In this document: positions 1 through 7,674 of the stretch, in pieces
Numbering within the stretch: position 1 is the first letter of the stretch
Layout: every line of letters starts with the position of its first letter
Assembly: GCA_023818645.1 (NCBI GenBank)
Contig: JAMWCJ010000006.1
Coordinates: 1 to 34,848, forward strand
DNA: 34,848 nucleotides
Direction: 5' to 3'
Source: Candidatus Omnitrophota bacterium
GTDB lineage: Bacteria; Ratteibacteria; UBA8468; B48-G9; JAFGKM01
Program-made: the position numbers and the translations under genes
Notes under the pieces: model-generated
Told to the model about the DNA's origin: nothing
Seen by the model: only the letters and a program-made list of their open reading frames with translations
Databases searched by the model: none

Positions 1-1
1 A

Positions 2-616
2 GAAATGTGTAGGATAGAATTAAAAATATACAATGTAAATGATTTTGGTATTGACTATGAAAAAATAGCAAAATTGAATAGACCTATATGCAGTAGTTGC
101 GGAACTATAAAAAGATATTTAATGAATAAAATATCAAGGGAAGAAGGAGCAACAAAATTATGTACAGGACATCATGGTGACGATTTTATAGTTTTTTTTA
201 TGAAAAATATAATTGGAAAAAATATTGAATGGATTTCTAAGTTTACTCCATATTTGAAAGGGGAAGGTAAACAGTTATCAAAAATTAGACCTTTATTTTT
301 TGTCGGTGGAGATGAAAATAAAAATTTCTGTGATGAAATTGGGTTTCCTTACATTAATGAAGATATATGTCCTCATAAGTTTTTAAAACAAAAAATAGAT
401 AAAAGAAGAGAAAAGTGGTATCAAACAATAAGAGAGATTTCAAAATGGCAACCAAATTTTAGAGAATATTTTTTGGAAGGCATAATTGAAATCGCTAAAA
501 ATATTTCATTTAATCTGTCTCAACCCAATCAATGTAAAATATGTGGAGAACCAACAAATACTGAAATATGCAGTTATTGTAGATTATTAAAACTACATTC
601 AACTATCAAAACTTAA
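2..616 (+). CDS. tRNA 2-thiolation protein, TtuA/TtcA type (N-terminus cut by window edge)
   Basis: C-terminal part of a PP-loop enzyme that inserts sulfur into a tRNA base. The frame is open to the left edge, so the SGGxDS PP-loop and the N-terminal zinc finger should lie outside the window. Counting from the first in-window Met (position 5), it shows a CxxC pair (C29, C32), a GHHGDD motif at 55-60 that matches the GHNxDD motif of this family, and a third cysteine (C122, in ICPH). The three cysteines fit the Fe-S cluster ligands of TtuA/TtcA. A C-terminal CxxC-CxxC zinc finger (C177, C180, C189, C192) favours TtuA/Ncs6-like over TtcA. It converges on the PFK gene with 4 nt between them. Which tRNA base is modified cannot be told here. 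Confidence 0.8.
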   Translation, partial: EMCRIELKIYNVNDFGIDYEKIAKLNRPICSSCGTIKRYLMNKISREEGATKLCTGHHGDDFIVFFMKNIIGKNIEWISKFTPYLKGEGKQLSKIRPLFFVGGDENKNFCDEIGFPYINEDICPHKFLKQKIDKRREKWYQTIREISKWQPNFREYFLEGIIEIAKNISFNLSQPNQCKICGEPTNTEICSYCRLLKLHSTIKT

Positions 617-620
617 AAAT

Positions 621-1823
621 TTAAAAAACCCTATACTTTTTAAAAACTCCAATTTCAGGTAATTTGCCAACGAGCGGCTTTGCATATTCAATAAATTTTT
701 CTGTAACCCAGTTTGCATTTTCATTTATAAACTCATCCGGCATACATCTTGTTTCTTTTGCCACATTCTCAAGAGGAACAAGTTCATAATAAACCTTATA
801 TTTTTTCCCTCTTTCTCTTTTTATTGTAACAGAACCATTTTCATATTTTCCAACAGCATATTTTACTGCAAGTTCACCAACTTTATATGCTTCTTTTGCA
901 TCAACTTCTGAATAAATCCCAGGAAAAGACCTCTGTAAATAACCAAAAGTATCAGCCCTTACTCTGTCCACTTTTAATTCTCTTTTCACAATGTCTGCAA
1001 GTAAGTCACCAAGAAACCCAGTACCACTCAATTGTACATTGCCGTGAGAATCAACTTCTTTCGTAAATTTTGCTGCTATTGGTTCACCTTTTTCATCAGT
1101 AATACCCTCTGAAACAGCAATTAAACACCTATTATATTTTTTATAAACCTCTTCCACATCCTTCAAAAATTTATCAATTATAAAAGGTCTCTCTGGAAAA
1201 TATATCAGATGGGGAGCATCGTCTTCATAAATTTTTGCCAGAGAACTTGCAGCAGTTAAAAATCCAGCATGTCTCCCCATAATAACATCTATTTTTATCC
1301 CTGGAAGTGATTTATTATCAAGATTATCGCCAATAATGGCCATTGCTACAAATTTTGCAGCAGAACCATAACCAGGAGTATGGTCATTTTCTTTTAGATC
1401 ATTATCTATTGTCTTTGGGATATGAAAACATTTAAATTCATAGTTAACTTTTTTTGCATTTTCATTTAAAATATAAGCGGTTTCTGCTGAATCATTTCCG
1501 CCTATATAGAAAAAGTACCTTATATTATATTTCTGCATATTTTTAAAAATCTCTTCACATTCTTCATCTTTTGGTTTTTTTCTTACACTTCCTAAAGCAG
1601 CACATGGTGTTTGAGCAACTTTTTTTAAATTAGAAATTTTTTCTTTCTTTAGGTCAACTAAATTTCCTTCAAGAATTCCTTTAATTCCAAATAATGAACC
1701 ATAAATATTTTCTATTTCTTTATGTTTTTTACCTTCAATAATAGCACCTACTAAACTCTGATTTATTACAACTGTCGGACCACCACTTTGAGCAATTAAC
1801 ATATTTCCTTTTATCTTACTCAT
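621..1823 (-). CDS. pfp: Pyrophosphate-dependent 6-phosphofructokinase
   Basis: Cytoplasmic glycolytic enzyme that phosphorylates fructose 6-phosphate, most likely with PPi. The 400-residue protein has GGPT at 14-17, GGNDSA at 108-113 in place of the GGDGS of ATP enzymes, the PKTIDND motif at 136-142 and GRH at 183-185. In this family an Asp replacing the second Gly of GGDGS and the Lys of PKTIDND block ATP and favour PPi; both are seen. Length and motifs resemble the PPi-PFK of Thermotoga-type bacteria. A GGAGG ribosome site lies just before the ATG, and a TATAAT box lies about 31 nt upstream inside a palindrome. The gene is monocistronic and divergent from the GGDEF gene. PPi use is inferred from the motifs. 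Confidence 0.9.
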   Translation of the reverse strand: MSKIKGNMLIAQSGGPTVVINQSLVGAIIEGKKHKEIENIYGSLFGIKGILEGNLVDLKKEKISNLKKVAQTPCAALGSVRKKPKDEECEEIFKNMQKYNIRYFFYIGGNDSAETAYILNENAKKVNYEFKCFHIPKTIDNDLKENDHTPGYGSAAKFVAMAIIGDNLDNKSLPGIKIDVIMGRHAGFLTAASSLAKIYEDDAPHLIYFPERPFIIDKFLKDVEEVYKKYNRCLIAVSEGITDEKGEPIAAKFTKEVDSHGNVQLSGTGFLGDLLADIVKRELKVDRVRADTFGYLQRSFPGIYSEVDAKEAYKVGELAVKYAVGKYENGSVTIKRERGKKYKVYYELVPLENVAKETRCMPDEFINENANWVTEKFIEYAKPLVGKLPEIGVFKKYRVF

Positions 1824-1847
1824 AAAAACCTCCTTTTATCAGATTGT

Positions 1848-1870
1848 AAATTTGATTATACATCAAATTT
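1848..1870. repeat. Inverted repeat, possible operator
   Basis: AAATTTGA - 7 nt - TCAAATTT is a perfect inverted repeat with 8-bp arms. It surrounds the TATAAT of the PFK promoter and lies upstream of the GGDEF -35 box. Because it overlaps the -10 region and is mostly not transcribed, a repressor site is more plausible than an RNA hairpin. It is AT-rich, so chance occurrence is possible. Confidence 0.35.
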
Positions 1871-1883
1871 TTAAAAATTGAAA
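1855..1883 (-). promoter_or_regulatory. Promoter of the PPi-PFK gene
   Basis: On the minus strand a perfect TATAAT (+ strand 1855-1860) is preceded, with a 17-nt spacer, by a weak -35 TTTCAA (1878-1883). Transcription would start near 1848, giving a leader of about 25 nt that contains the GGAGG. The -10 box sits in the centre of an 8+8 bp inverted repeat. Confidence 0.5.
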
Positions 1884-1906
1884 GATTTTTTAAAAAATAG
1901 TAAAAT
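1878..1906 (+). promoter_or_regulatory. Promoter of the GGDEF gene (leaderless type)
   Basis: TTGAAA (1878-1883), a 17-nt spacer and TAAAAT (1901-1906) each match the sigma70 consensus at 5 of 6 positions. The expected start of transcription coincides with the ATG at 1913. No ribosome site is present before that ATG, so the mRNA would be leaderless. The -35 overlaps that of the divergent PFK promoter. Confidence 0.5.
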
Positions 1907-1912
1907 TTTTTT

Positions 1913-3136
1913 ATGGAAGGGAGAAGGTTAATATTATTGACTGAAGTTTTGTTGTTTTCTGTCTTTATAACTATTTTAACTTTAACCTCTGCTTACTTTG
2001 AACCATTAACTCCTCTAAAAGTTATTATAAGAAAAATATTTCCCTCATTTGTAATAATATTATTTTTCCTTGTATTATGTTTTAAAATAATTGAATATTA
2101 CCATTCTCAAATTTTATATCAAAAAAAACTTATGGAAGATTTAAATAATTCATTATTTAAGTTAAGTTCTGAACTAAAAATAGAAAAAATGCTATATAAT
2201 TGTTTGGAAATTTTAATTGATTTTTATAAGGGAGATATTGGAATGTTAATTATATTAAATGATAGGTTAAAAAATTTTGTTTCTACAGATATTATAACAA
2301 TAAATTTAAGTCCAATTGTTGAGGTAAATAAAGTAGAAAACTATATTTATACTTCTCTTTCGCCAGATAAAATCACATTTCGTGAGGAACAAAAAATTAA
2401 AGAATTGATTAAAAAATACGATTTTAATAAGTGTTCTGGGATTATAACTCTTCCTGTCTATAGTGAACAAGAAACAAAAGCAATTGCAATAGTAGGAATA
2501 AGTAGGAAAAGTAAAAGAGAGTTTATAAAAGATCTTGATTCAAGCAGGTCAGTAATTGAGGTTTTTTTAAAACATTTAAATTTAGAACTTGAAAATGCAA
2601 TACTCCACGAAGATATAAATATTGCATCCATAACAGATCCACTGACAGACGTTTATAATAGAAGGTATTTTAATATAAGGTTAAAAGAAGAATTTGCAAA
2701 AGCCAAAAGAGAAGGATATCCATTTTCTATTATGATATCTGACCTTGATAATTTCAAGAAATATGTGGATAAATATGGCCATCCAATGGGTGACATTATT
2801 TTAAAAGAAGTTGCTCTTTTATTAAAAAATTCTTTGAGGGAAACAGATATTATATGTAGATTTGGAGGAGATGAGTTTGCATATTTACTTCCATTTTCTT
2901 TAGGTGAAGAGGCAAAAATTGTAGCGGAAAGAATTAAAAAAAATGTTCAAAATTATAAATTTCTGTCTGATAAATTAAACGAGGATGTTCACATTACCTT
3001 AAGCATTGGAATTGCCTGTTTTCCAGAACATGCAAAATCAGAAGAAGAAATTTTATCAAAAGCAGATAATGCTCTTTTTATAGCAAAAAATTCTGGAAAA
3101 AATACAATAGTTGTTTATGGTGAAAAAGGGGGATAA
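1913..3136 (+). CDS. Membrane-bound GGDEF diguanylate cyclase
   Basis: Makes cyclic di-GMP from two GTP at the inner membrane. Two hydrophobic segments (about 6-27 and 43-61) anchor the 407-residue protein. A short coiled stretch and a GAF-like domain (about 80-230) follow; the GAF assignment is by layout and weak. The GGDEF domain (about 238-405) has the DPLTDVYNRRYF opening, an intact GGDEF at 318-322 and an RxxD inhibitory site (R309-D312) five residues before it. Enzymatic activity with product inhibition is therefore expected. No Shine-Dalgarno precedes the ATG; see the leaderless promoter. It is the first gene of the run to tRNA-Leu. The signal it senses is unknown. Confidence 0.88.
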   Translation: MEGRRLILLTEVLLFSVFITILTLTSAYFEPLTPLKVIIRKIFPSFVIILFFLVLCFKIIEYYHSQILYQKKLMEDLNNSLFKLSSELKIEKMLYNCLEILIDFYKGDIGMLIILNDRLKNFVSTDIITINLSPIVEVNKVENYIYTSLSPDKITFREEQKIKELIKKYDFNKCSGIITLPVYSEQETKAIAIVGISRKSKREFIKDLDSSRSVIEVFLKHLNLELENAILHEDINIASITDPLTDVYNRRYFNIRLKEEFAKAKREGYPFSIMISDLDNFKKYVDKYGHPMGDIILKEVALLLKNSLRETDIICRFGGDEFAYLLPFSLGEEAKIVAERIKKNVQNYKFLSDKLNEDVHITLSIGIACFPEHAKSEEEILSKADNALFIAKNSGKNTIVVYGEKGG

Positions 3137-3137
3137 A

Positions 3138-3707
3138 ATGATTAAAGAAGTTAACATTGGTCTTTTTCTTATATCTCTTGTTATTCTTATGTTTATTCTA
3201 ACATGGTTTTTATTCTTGATAAAAAAGAAAAAGGGAATAATTTCTTTGTGTTTTACTTTAACATTTACTTTTTTTGCAGGTTATTATGTGTATCTTATTC
3301 TTTATTTGAAACCTATAACAAAAAAGTTCGAGAAATATAGTTCAATAGAAAAGATAATAATAACTCCAAAGGTAGAAAAACCAATGATAAAAAATGATAT
3401 TTTTCTTGTCCTAAATTTAAATGGACAAATTATAAAAGTTTCATTAAATGACGAGGTTGAAATTAAAAAAGATGTAACATTTATAATCAGTGATATAGAA
3501 GGTATTGAAAAAGAAAACCTGAAGGTGAATTTTATTGGATTTGTTGGTAATCCCAAATTTAATGATGGACAGGATATCGGTTATAGAATTAGTTATAAGG
3601 ATATTATGAAAAGTAAAGCATTGAACTCAACAAATCAGAAATACGAAATAGAAATAAAAAAAGAAGGTAAAAAAATCGGTTCTATATATATTAAATTTAT
3701 AGATTAA
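3138..3707 (+). CDS. Small membrane protein of unknown function
   Basis: The start is set at 3138, one base after the GGDEF stop codon, because a GGGGG-type ribosome site lies just before it; an in-frame ATG at 3111 would overlap the upstream gene. The 189-residue product has two N-terminal hydrophobic helices (about 7-28 and 35-56) followed by a soluble domain of about 130 residues rich in alternating hydrophobic residues, which looks like beta sheet. I recognise no family. Its tight spacing suggests co-translation with the diguanylate cyclase, perhaps as a membrane partner, which is inference only. Confidence 0.7.
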   Translation: MIKEVNIGLFLISLVILMFILTWFLFLIKKKKGIISLCFTLTFTFFAGYYVYLILYLKPITKKFEKYSSIEKIIITPKVEKPMIKNDIFLVLNLNGQIIKVSLNDEVEIKKDVTFIISDIEGIEKENLKVNFIGFVGNPKFNDGQDIGYRISYKDIMKSKALNSTNQKYEIEIKKEGKKIGSIYIKFID

Positions 3708-3721
3708 AAGAAATTTTATTT

Positions 3722-4384
3722 ATGAAAAAAGGGATTATTGTAAGTTTTGAAGGAATTGATGGTTGTGGGAAAACTACTCTTGTTAGAAAATTTTATAATT
3801 ACTTAAAATCTCAAAATTTACCAGTTATTATTTTACATGAACCTGGTGGAACTTTAATAGGAGAAAAAATAAGAAAACTACTTCTTTCAAAAAATTTAAA
3901 TATTACAAAGTTCTGTGAACTTTTTTTGTATTTAGCAAGCAGAGTTCAATTAGTAGAAGAAAAAATTAAAAAAAATTTAGAAGAAGGTAAAATTATTATT
4001 CTTGATAGATATATTGATTCAACCTATGCTTACCAAGGATATGGCAGAAGAATACCTTTAGTTTTTATTGAAAAAGTCCATCAATTGGTAATTGGAAAAA
4101 AATTCTTCCCAGATATTACATTTCTTATAGACGAAAAGCCAGAAAATCTGGTAGAAATATTAAAAAGAAAGGGAAAAGATAGAATAGAAAAAGAATCAAT
4201 TGAGTTTCAAAAAAAAGTTAGAAATGGATATCTTCAATTAGTGAAAAAAAATAAAAAAATAAAGATAATAAAAAGACAAAACGAACAAGATACATTTTCA
4301 AAAGTTTTAGAACTCTGGGAACAATTTATAAATGAAAATAGAAGAAATAAAAAATTTATTATTAAAATTAAAGGAAAAAAATAA
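3722..4384 (+). CDS. tmk: Thymidylate kinase
   Basis: Phosphorylates dTMP to dTDP for DNA synthesis. The 220-residue protein shows the FEGIDGCGKTT P-loop (GxxxxGKT at 11-18), the DRY motif at 95-97 followed by STYAYQGYGR, and the KDRIE...F..KVR.GYL LID region typical of bacterial enzymes. The C-terminus carries a basic tail (about residues 204-220, rich in Lys/Arg) encoded in the 53 nt shared with holB, which looks like a read-through extension. No clear ribosome site precedes the ATG. The tmk-holB pairing is common in bacteria and supports both calls. Confidence 0.95.
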   Translation: MKKGIIVSFEGIDGCGKTTLVRKFYNYLKSQNLPVIILHEPGGTLIGEKIRKLLLSKNLNITKFCELFLYLASRVQLVEEKIKKNLEEGKIIILDRYIDSTYAYQGYGRRIPLVFIEKVHQLVIGKKFFPDITFLIDEKPENLVEILKRKGKDRIEKESIEFQKKVRNGYLQLVKKNKKIKIIKRQNEQDTFSKVLELWEQFINENRRNKKFIIKIKGKK

Positions 4385-5231
4385 ATTACAGAATGCTTAT
4401 ATAGTTTATGGAGGAAATCTGAAGTTAAGAAAGGAAATTGCTTTATTTTTAAGTGGAATTTTAAATTGCACAGAAAGTATTTTTTGTGGAAAATGTGATA
4501 ATTGTAGAAGAATTAAAGAGGAAATTCATCCTGATATTAAATTGATAATACCTGAAAAAAATATCTTATCAATTGATGAAGTTAGAAATGTTAAAAATGA
4601 TATATTTATTAAACCATATTTCGGGAAATATAAAATATATATATTTCAAATTGAATATTTAAAAGAAGAAGCATCAAGTGCTTTTTTAAAAATTATTGAA
4701 GAACCCCCTGAATATGGTATTATCATAATTTTATGTCCTAATATAAATTTTTTACTTCCAACAATTACTTCAAGATGTTTTAAGATATATATTAATTACG
4801 AATTGCCAGAATTAAATGAAGAAGGTATAAAAAATATAGATGAATTTTTGGAACTGTTAAATATGGTAATAAATAAGAACTTTCTAAATTTCTTCAAAGT
4901 AGTGGACATAATTAATAAAAGAGATGAAAGAGAAAAAATTGAAAAGTGGTTTGAAAATGTATTAATTTTTATGAGAGACAGTTTTTTATTTTATAAAAAT
5001 TTTAGTTCTGAATTTTTTATTAGTAGAAACTTCAAACCATCTAAAATTTTTTCACATATTGAACCAGATTTGATTGAAAAATTTTGGGAGATAAAAGAGA
5101 GAATAAAATATAATATAAACTTAAAACTTGCAATAGAAAATTTAATTTTTCAAACATATTTATTTTTTAAAAAAAATAGCCGAAGTGGCGGAACGGCAGA
5201 CGCGCCAGGTTCAGGACCTGGTGAGGGATAA
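4332..5231 (+). CDS. holB: DNA polymerase III delta' subunit; 3' end overlaps tRNA-Leu
   Basis: Clamp-loader subunit. The 299-residue frame has the zinc-binding cysteines (C46, C52, C55, C58), the EASSAFLKIIEEPP motif at 113-126 and the SRC arginine-finger motif at 147-149. The Walker A region is degenerate (GGNLKLRKE), as is usual for delta'. The start overlaps tmk by 53 nt; a later start would remove the first helix. There is no stop before the tRNA: the last residues (SRSGGTADAPGSGPGEG) are read from tRNA-Leu sequence and the TAA lies in its variable arm. RNase P cleavage of the tRNA would therefore cut the holB mRNA before its stop. A frameshift or assembly error near 5160-5178 is an alternative. 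Confidence 0.88.
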   Translation: MKIEEIKNLLLKLKEKNKLQNAYIVYGGNLKLRKEIALFLSGILNCTESIFCGKCDNCRRIKEEIHPDIKLIIPEKNILSIDEVRNVKNDIFIKPYFGKYKIYIFQIEYLKEEASSAFLKIIEEPPEYGIIIILCPNINFLLPTITSRCFKIYINYELPELNEEGIKNIDEFLELLNMVINKNFLNFFKVVDIINKRDEREKIEKWFENVLIFMRDSFLFYKNFSSEFFISRNFKPSKIFSHIEPDLIEKFWEIKERIKYNINLKLAIENLIFQTYLFFKKNSRSGGTADAPGSGPGEG

Positions 5232-5262
5232 CCTCGTAGGGGTTCAAATCCCCTCTTCGGCA
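5179..5262 (+). tRNA. tRNA-Leu (anticodon CAG)
   Basis: Class II tRNA of 84 nt. The acceptor stem GCCGAAG/CTTCGGC is perfect, with discriminator A at 5262. The anticodon stem CCAGG/CCTGG holds the loop TTCAGGA with anticodon CAG at 5212-5214. A long variable arm has a GAGG/CCTC stem, and the T arm is AGGGG-TTCAAAT-CCCCT. CCA is not encoded. The first 53 nt are also the end of the holB reading frame. Confidence 0.96.
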
Positions 5263-5264
5263 TC

Positions 5265-5344
5265 TTTAAAACCCACATCCCTCAACGATTCCCAGCGGAC
5301 ACCTCGTAGGTGGGAAAAGGTGTGGGAAAAGGGGATGGTTTAAA
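5265..5344. other. GC-rich, foldable intergenic element (candidate structured RNA or bidirectional terminator)
   Basis: The 83-nt gap between tRNA-Leu and the HD-GYP gene is far richer in G+C than its surroundings. Ends pair: 5265-5273 with 5337-5344 (one bulge), then 5277-5282 with 5331-5336 after a 3-nt bulge. Inside, CCCA 5291-5294 can pair with TGGG 5323-5326, and ACACC 5299-5303 with GGTGT 5319-5323 (or CACC 5300-5303 with GGTG 5309-5312). A 12-nt unit GTGGGAAAAGG(T/G) is repeated in tandem at 5310-5333. No T-tract follows on either strand, so a classical Rho-independent terminator is not supported. No family recognised. Confidence 0.4.
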
Positions 5345-5345
5345 A

Positions 5346-6737
5346 TTAACAATCTTCAAAATTAAAGCCCTTTTCAAATATTTTTAAAACTACATTTACT
5401 ACTTCAGGTTCATAAAGTTTTCCACTTTTGTTTTCTATTTCTTCCAACGCTTCTTTTAATGATTTTTTTTCTTTATATGGTCTATGAAAGATCATTGATT
5501 CTATAGAATCAGCAACACTTATAATTTTTGCTTCAAGTAATATATTTTCTCCTTTAATCTTTTTTGGATAACCAGAACCATCTATTCTTTCATGATGTTG
5601 TAATATAATTTTCTCTATTTCATAAGGAAACTCTATATTTTTTACAATTTTTGCACCGAATTCTGGATGTAATTTAATAAATTCCCATTCAATATCTGTT
5701 AATTTACCTGGTTTTGAAAGTATATCAGAAGGAATATAAATTTTCCCTATATCATGAATCAAACCTGAAATTTTTATACCTTCAATTAAATCACCTTTAA
5801 AACCCATTCCTTTAGCAATAGCAACTGAAAGTTTAGCAACCCTTTTTTGATGAATAGCAGTATAAGGATCTTTTTGACCTACCATTTCAGATAAAGCAAT
5901 TACTGTCTGGTCTAAAATTCTTTTATTCTTCTCAATCGCTTTTTTGAGATTTTCTATCATAATTTTTCTATCAGTAATATCTCTAAATGAAATTAAAAAT
6001 CCTTCTTCATCTTGATAATTTGTTTTTCTACCTATGGTTTCAATTGATAACTTTAATCCTCTGGTATCTATTATTTCATGTTCTATAAAATAACCACTTT
6101 TGCCTTGTTCAATAACCTTTAAATCATTTTCAAATTTTTCTCTATCTATTAAAAAATCAAAAAAATTTTTCCCTATTAAATCTTTGCCTTTATTAAAACC
6201 TAAGATATTCGCGGAAATATCATTTGCAAAAATAAATCGTCCTTTTTTATCTAAAATAATTACTCCATCAAGAAGTGTTTCAGATAAAATTTTATAATTT
6301 TCTTCAAAGTCCTTTATTTTCTTTATATTAAGTTTTTCATTTGTAACATCATTCAATATAATAAATTTTAATATAAAATCTTTATATCTTATACATTTAA
6401 TATTAATTCTAACAAAAATTTCTGAACCATCTTTTTTTAAACATCCACATTCAAAAGTCAAATCAGATTTTTCAATTATCCTCTTTTCCCATATTTCCCT
6501 TTGTTCAGGTACAATAAAATCAAAAAAATTTTCCCCAATTATTTCGTCTCTCTCATAACCTAATATTTCTGCATATTTCTCATTACAAAAAATTATCTTC
6601 TTCTCATAGACAATAGAAAATCCAAATTCATAAATTGACAAAATTGCATTGGAGAAGAACTTTTCTTTTTTGATTAGTTTATTAATTTCTTTTTTGATTT
6701 TTATCAAATTTCTGTTGTTTTTGTTAATATCGTTCAT
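5346..6737 (-). CDS. PAS-PAS-HD-GYP protein (probable c-di-GMP phosphodiesterase)
   Basis: A 463-residue soluble signalling protein. A basic N-terminal helix (1-25) leads to two PAS domains (about 27-135 and 145-258), a coiled linker (258-280) and an HD-GYP domain (about 280-455). The HD-GYP motifs are complete: HDIGK with HD at 328-329, HPEFG at 357-361, HHERIDGSGYP at 381-391 with GYP at 389-391, and VADSIESM after it. These are the metal ligands of phosphodiesterases that break c-di-GMP to pGpG or GMP. The PAS ligand is not evident and there is no membrane segment. It is the last gene of the speB-clp1-like-HD-GYP run but has its own promoter at 6747-6774. Confidence 0.9.
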   Translation of the reverse strand: MNDINKNNRNLIKIKKEINKLIKKEKFFSNAILSIYEFGFSIVYEKKIIFCNEKYAEILGYERDEIIGENFFDFIVPEQREIWEKRIIEKSDLTFECGCLKKDGSEIFVRINIKCIRYKDFILKFIILNDVTNEKLNIKKIKDFEENYKILSETLLDGVIILDKKGRFIFANDISANILGFNKGKDLIGKNFFDFLIDREKFENDLKVIEQGKSGYFIEHEIIDTRGLKLSIETIGRKTNYQDEEGFLISFRDITDRKIMIENLKKAIEKNKRILDQTVIALSEMVGQKDPYTAIHQKRVAKLSVAIAKGMGFKGDLIEGIKISGLIHDIGKIYIPSDILSKPGKLTDIEWEFIKLHPEFGAKIVKNIEFPYEIEKIILQHHERIDGSGYPKKIKGENILLEAKIISVADSIESMIFHRPYKEKKSLKEALEEIENKSGKLYEPEVVNVVLKIFEKGFNFEDC

Positions 6738-6746
6738 TTTGTTAAT

Positions 6747-6774
6747 ATTTTAAAATAAGAAAGGGATTTGTCAA
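6747..6774 (-). promoter_or_regulatory. Promoter of the PAS-HD-GYP gene (leaderless type)
   Basis: On the minus strand a perfect TTGACA (+ strand 6769-6774), a 16-nt spacer and TAAAAT (6747-6752) form a strong sigma70-like promoter. Transcription should start about 3 nt before the ATG at 6737, and no ribosome site is visible, so translation may be leaderless. Confidence 0.55.
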
Positions 6775-6792
6775 GTCCAATTTGGTTTTTTA

Positions 6793-7674
6793 TTAAAAAT
6801 TAATATATTCCTGAATGTTAAAACTGCTTATATTTATCCCTTTTATCTTATCTATAGGGAAAGAAATTTTGGGAATAACTATTTCAATCTTTTTGTCTTT
6901 TATTTCTTTTATAATTCCAAGGCATATATCGTTGAAAAATTCATCTCTTAAACTGCATATTTTCCCTTTTAAATCTAATTTTTCAATGTTATCAAAAGAG
7001 GTAAAAGTAGGTAATAAAGTAGTTTTAATTGAAATTTTTTTTAAATCAATAAAAATTAATGTTAAATTTCTAAAATACTGTAAAAACCTTGTTTTTCTAT
7101 AAAGAAATCTTTCTTCTATTGACTTTAAAGGAATATTTTCAACCTTTATTTTTCTGAATTTTATAGATAAATTATTTAAGTAGTTTTCAATTTCAGAGAG
7201 TTCTCTTTCTTTTTCAAGTAAAAAAATAAAATCTGGTTTTAAAATTTCAATTTTATAAATTTTTAAAGAAATAGCAAGTTTATCATTTATATATCCAGTT
7301 GTATCTATTAAAATTTTAGATTCTTCCTTATCTAAAAATTGATTAATCTTTGCAATTCCGGTTAAAAACTCAACAACTGCAAAAGAAGGAGAAATAGAAC
7401 CAACAAAATAAAATTTATCAGGTTCAAAATAAAAATCTTCAATCTTTTGTTTTAGTTTTGCATAGCCAATAGTTGTTGGTGGTCCTATGTGGGATTGTCC
7501 AATATCACAGTCAAAAATTATGACATCTTGATTAGTTTCAATCAGATAATTTGCTACTTTCTTTATTAATGTTGTTTTTCCTGTATCGCTTGCCCCTATA
7601 AAAATTATTTTTTTTATTTCCTGTGATTTAAAAATTTCAAAGTCATCTTTTTTCAATAATTCATACTTTTCCAC
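6793..7674 (-). CDS. Clp1/Grc3-type polynucleotide 5'-kinase-like P-loop protein
   Basis: P-loop protein of 293 residues resembling the Clp1/Grc3/NOL9 family, whose known members phosphorylate RNA or DNA 5'-OH ends. Walker A is GASDTGKT (27-34). The diagnostic DCDIGQSHIGPPTTIG block starts at residue 55 and matches the DxDxGQ motif of the family. A C-terminal beta-rich part (about 210-293) follows. It overlaps the agmatinase gene by 22 nt, so the two are probably co-translated. The family is best known from eukaryotes and archaea, and bacterial members are little studied. A non-kinase ATP/GTP-binding role is possible. Confidence 0.75.
   Translation of the reverse strand: MEKYELLKKDDFEIFKSQEIKKIIFIGASDTGKTTLIKKVANYLIETNQDVIIFDCDIGQSHIGPPTTIGYAKLKQKIEDFYFEPDKFYFVGSISPSFAVVEFLTGIAKINQFLDKEESKILIDTTGYINDKLAISLKIYKIEILKPDFIFLLEKERELSEIENYLNNLSIKFRKIKVENIPLKSIEERFLYRKTRFLQYFRNLTLIFIDLKKISIKTTLLPTFTSFDNIEKLDLKGKICSLRDEFFNDICLGIIKEIKDKKIEIVIPKISFPIDKIKGINISSFNIQEYINF

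Noticed and set aside
5310-5333. Start of a CRISPR array from the tandem GTGGGAAAAGG unit
   Set aside because: Only two adjacent copies with no spacers and no cas genes.
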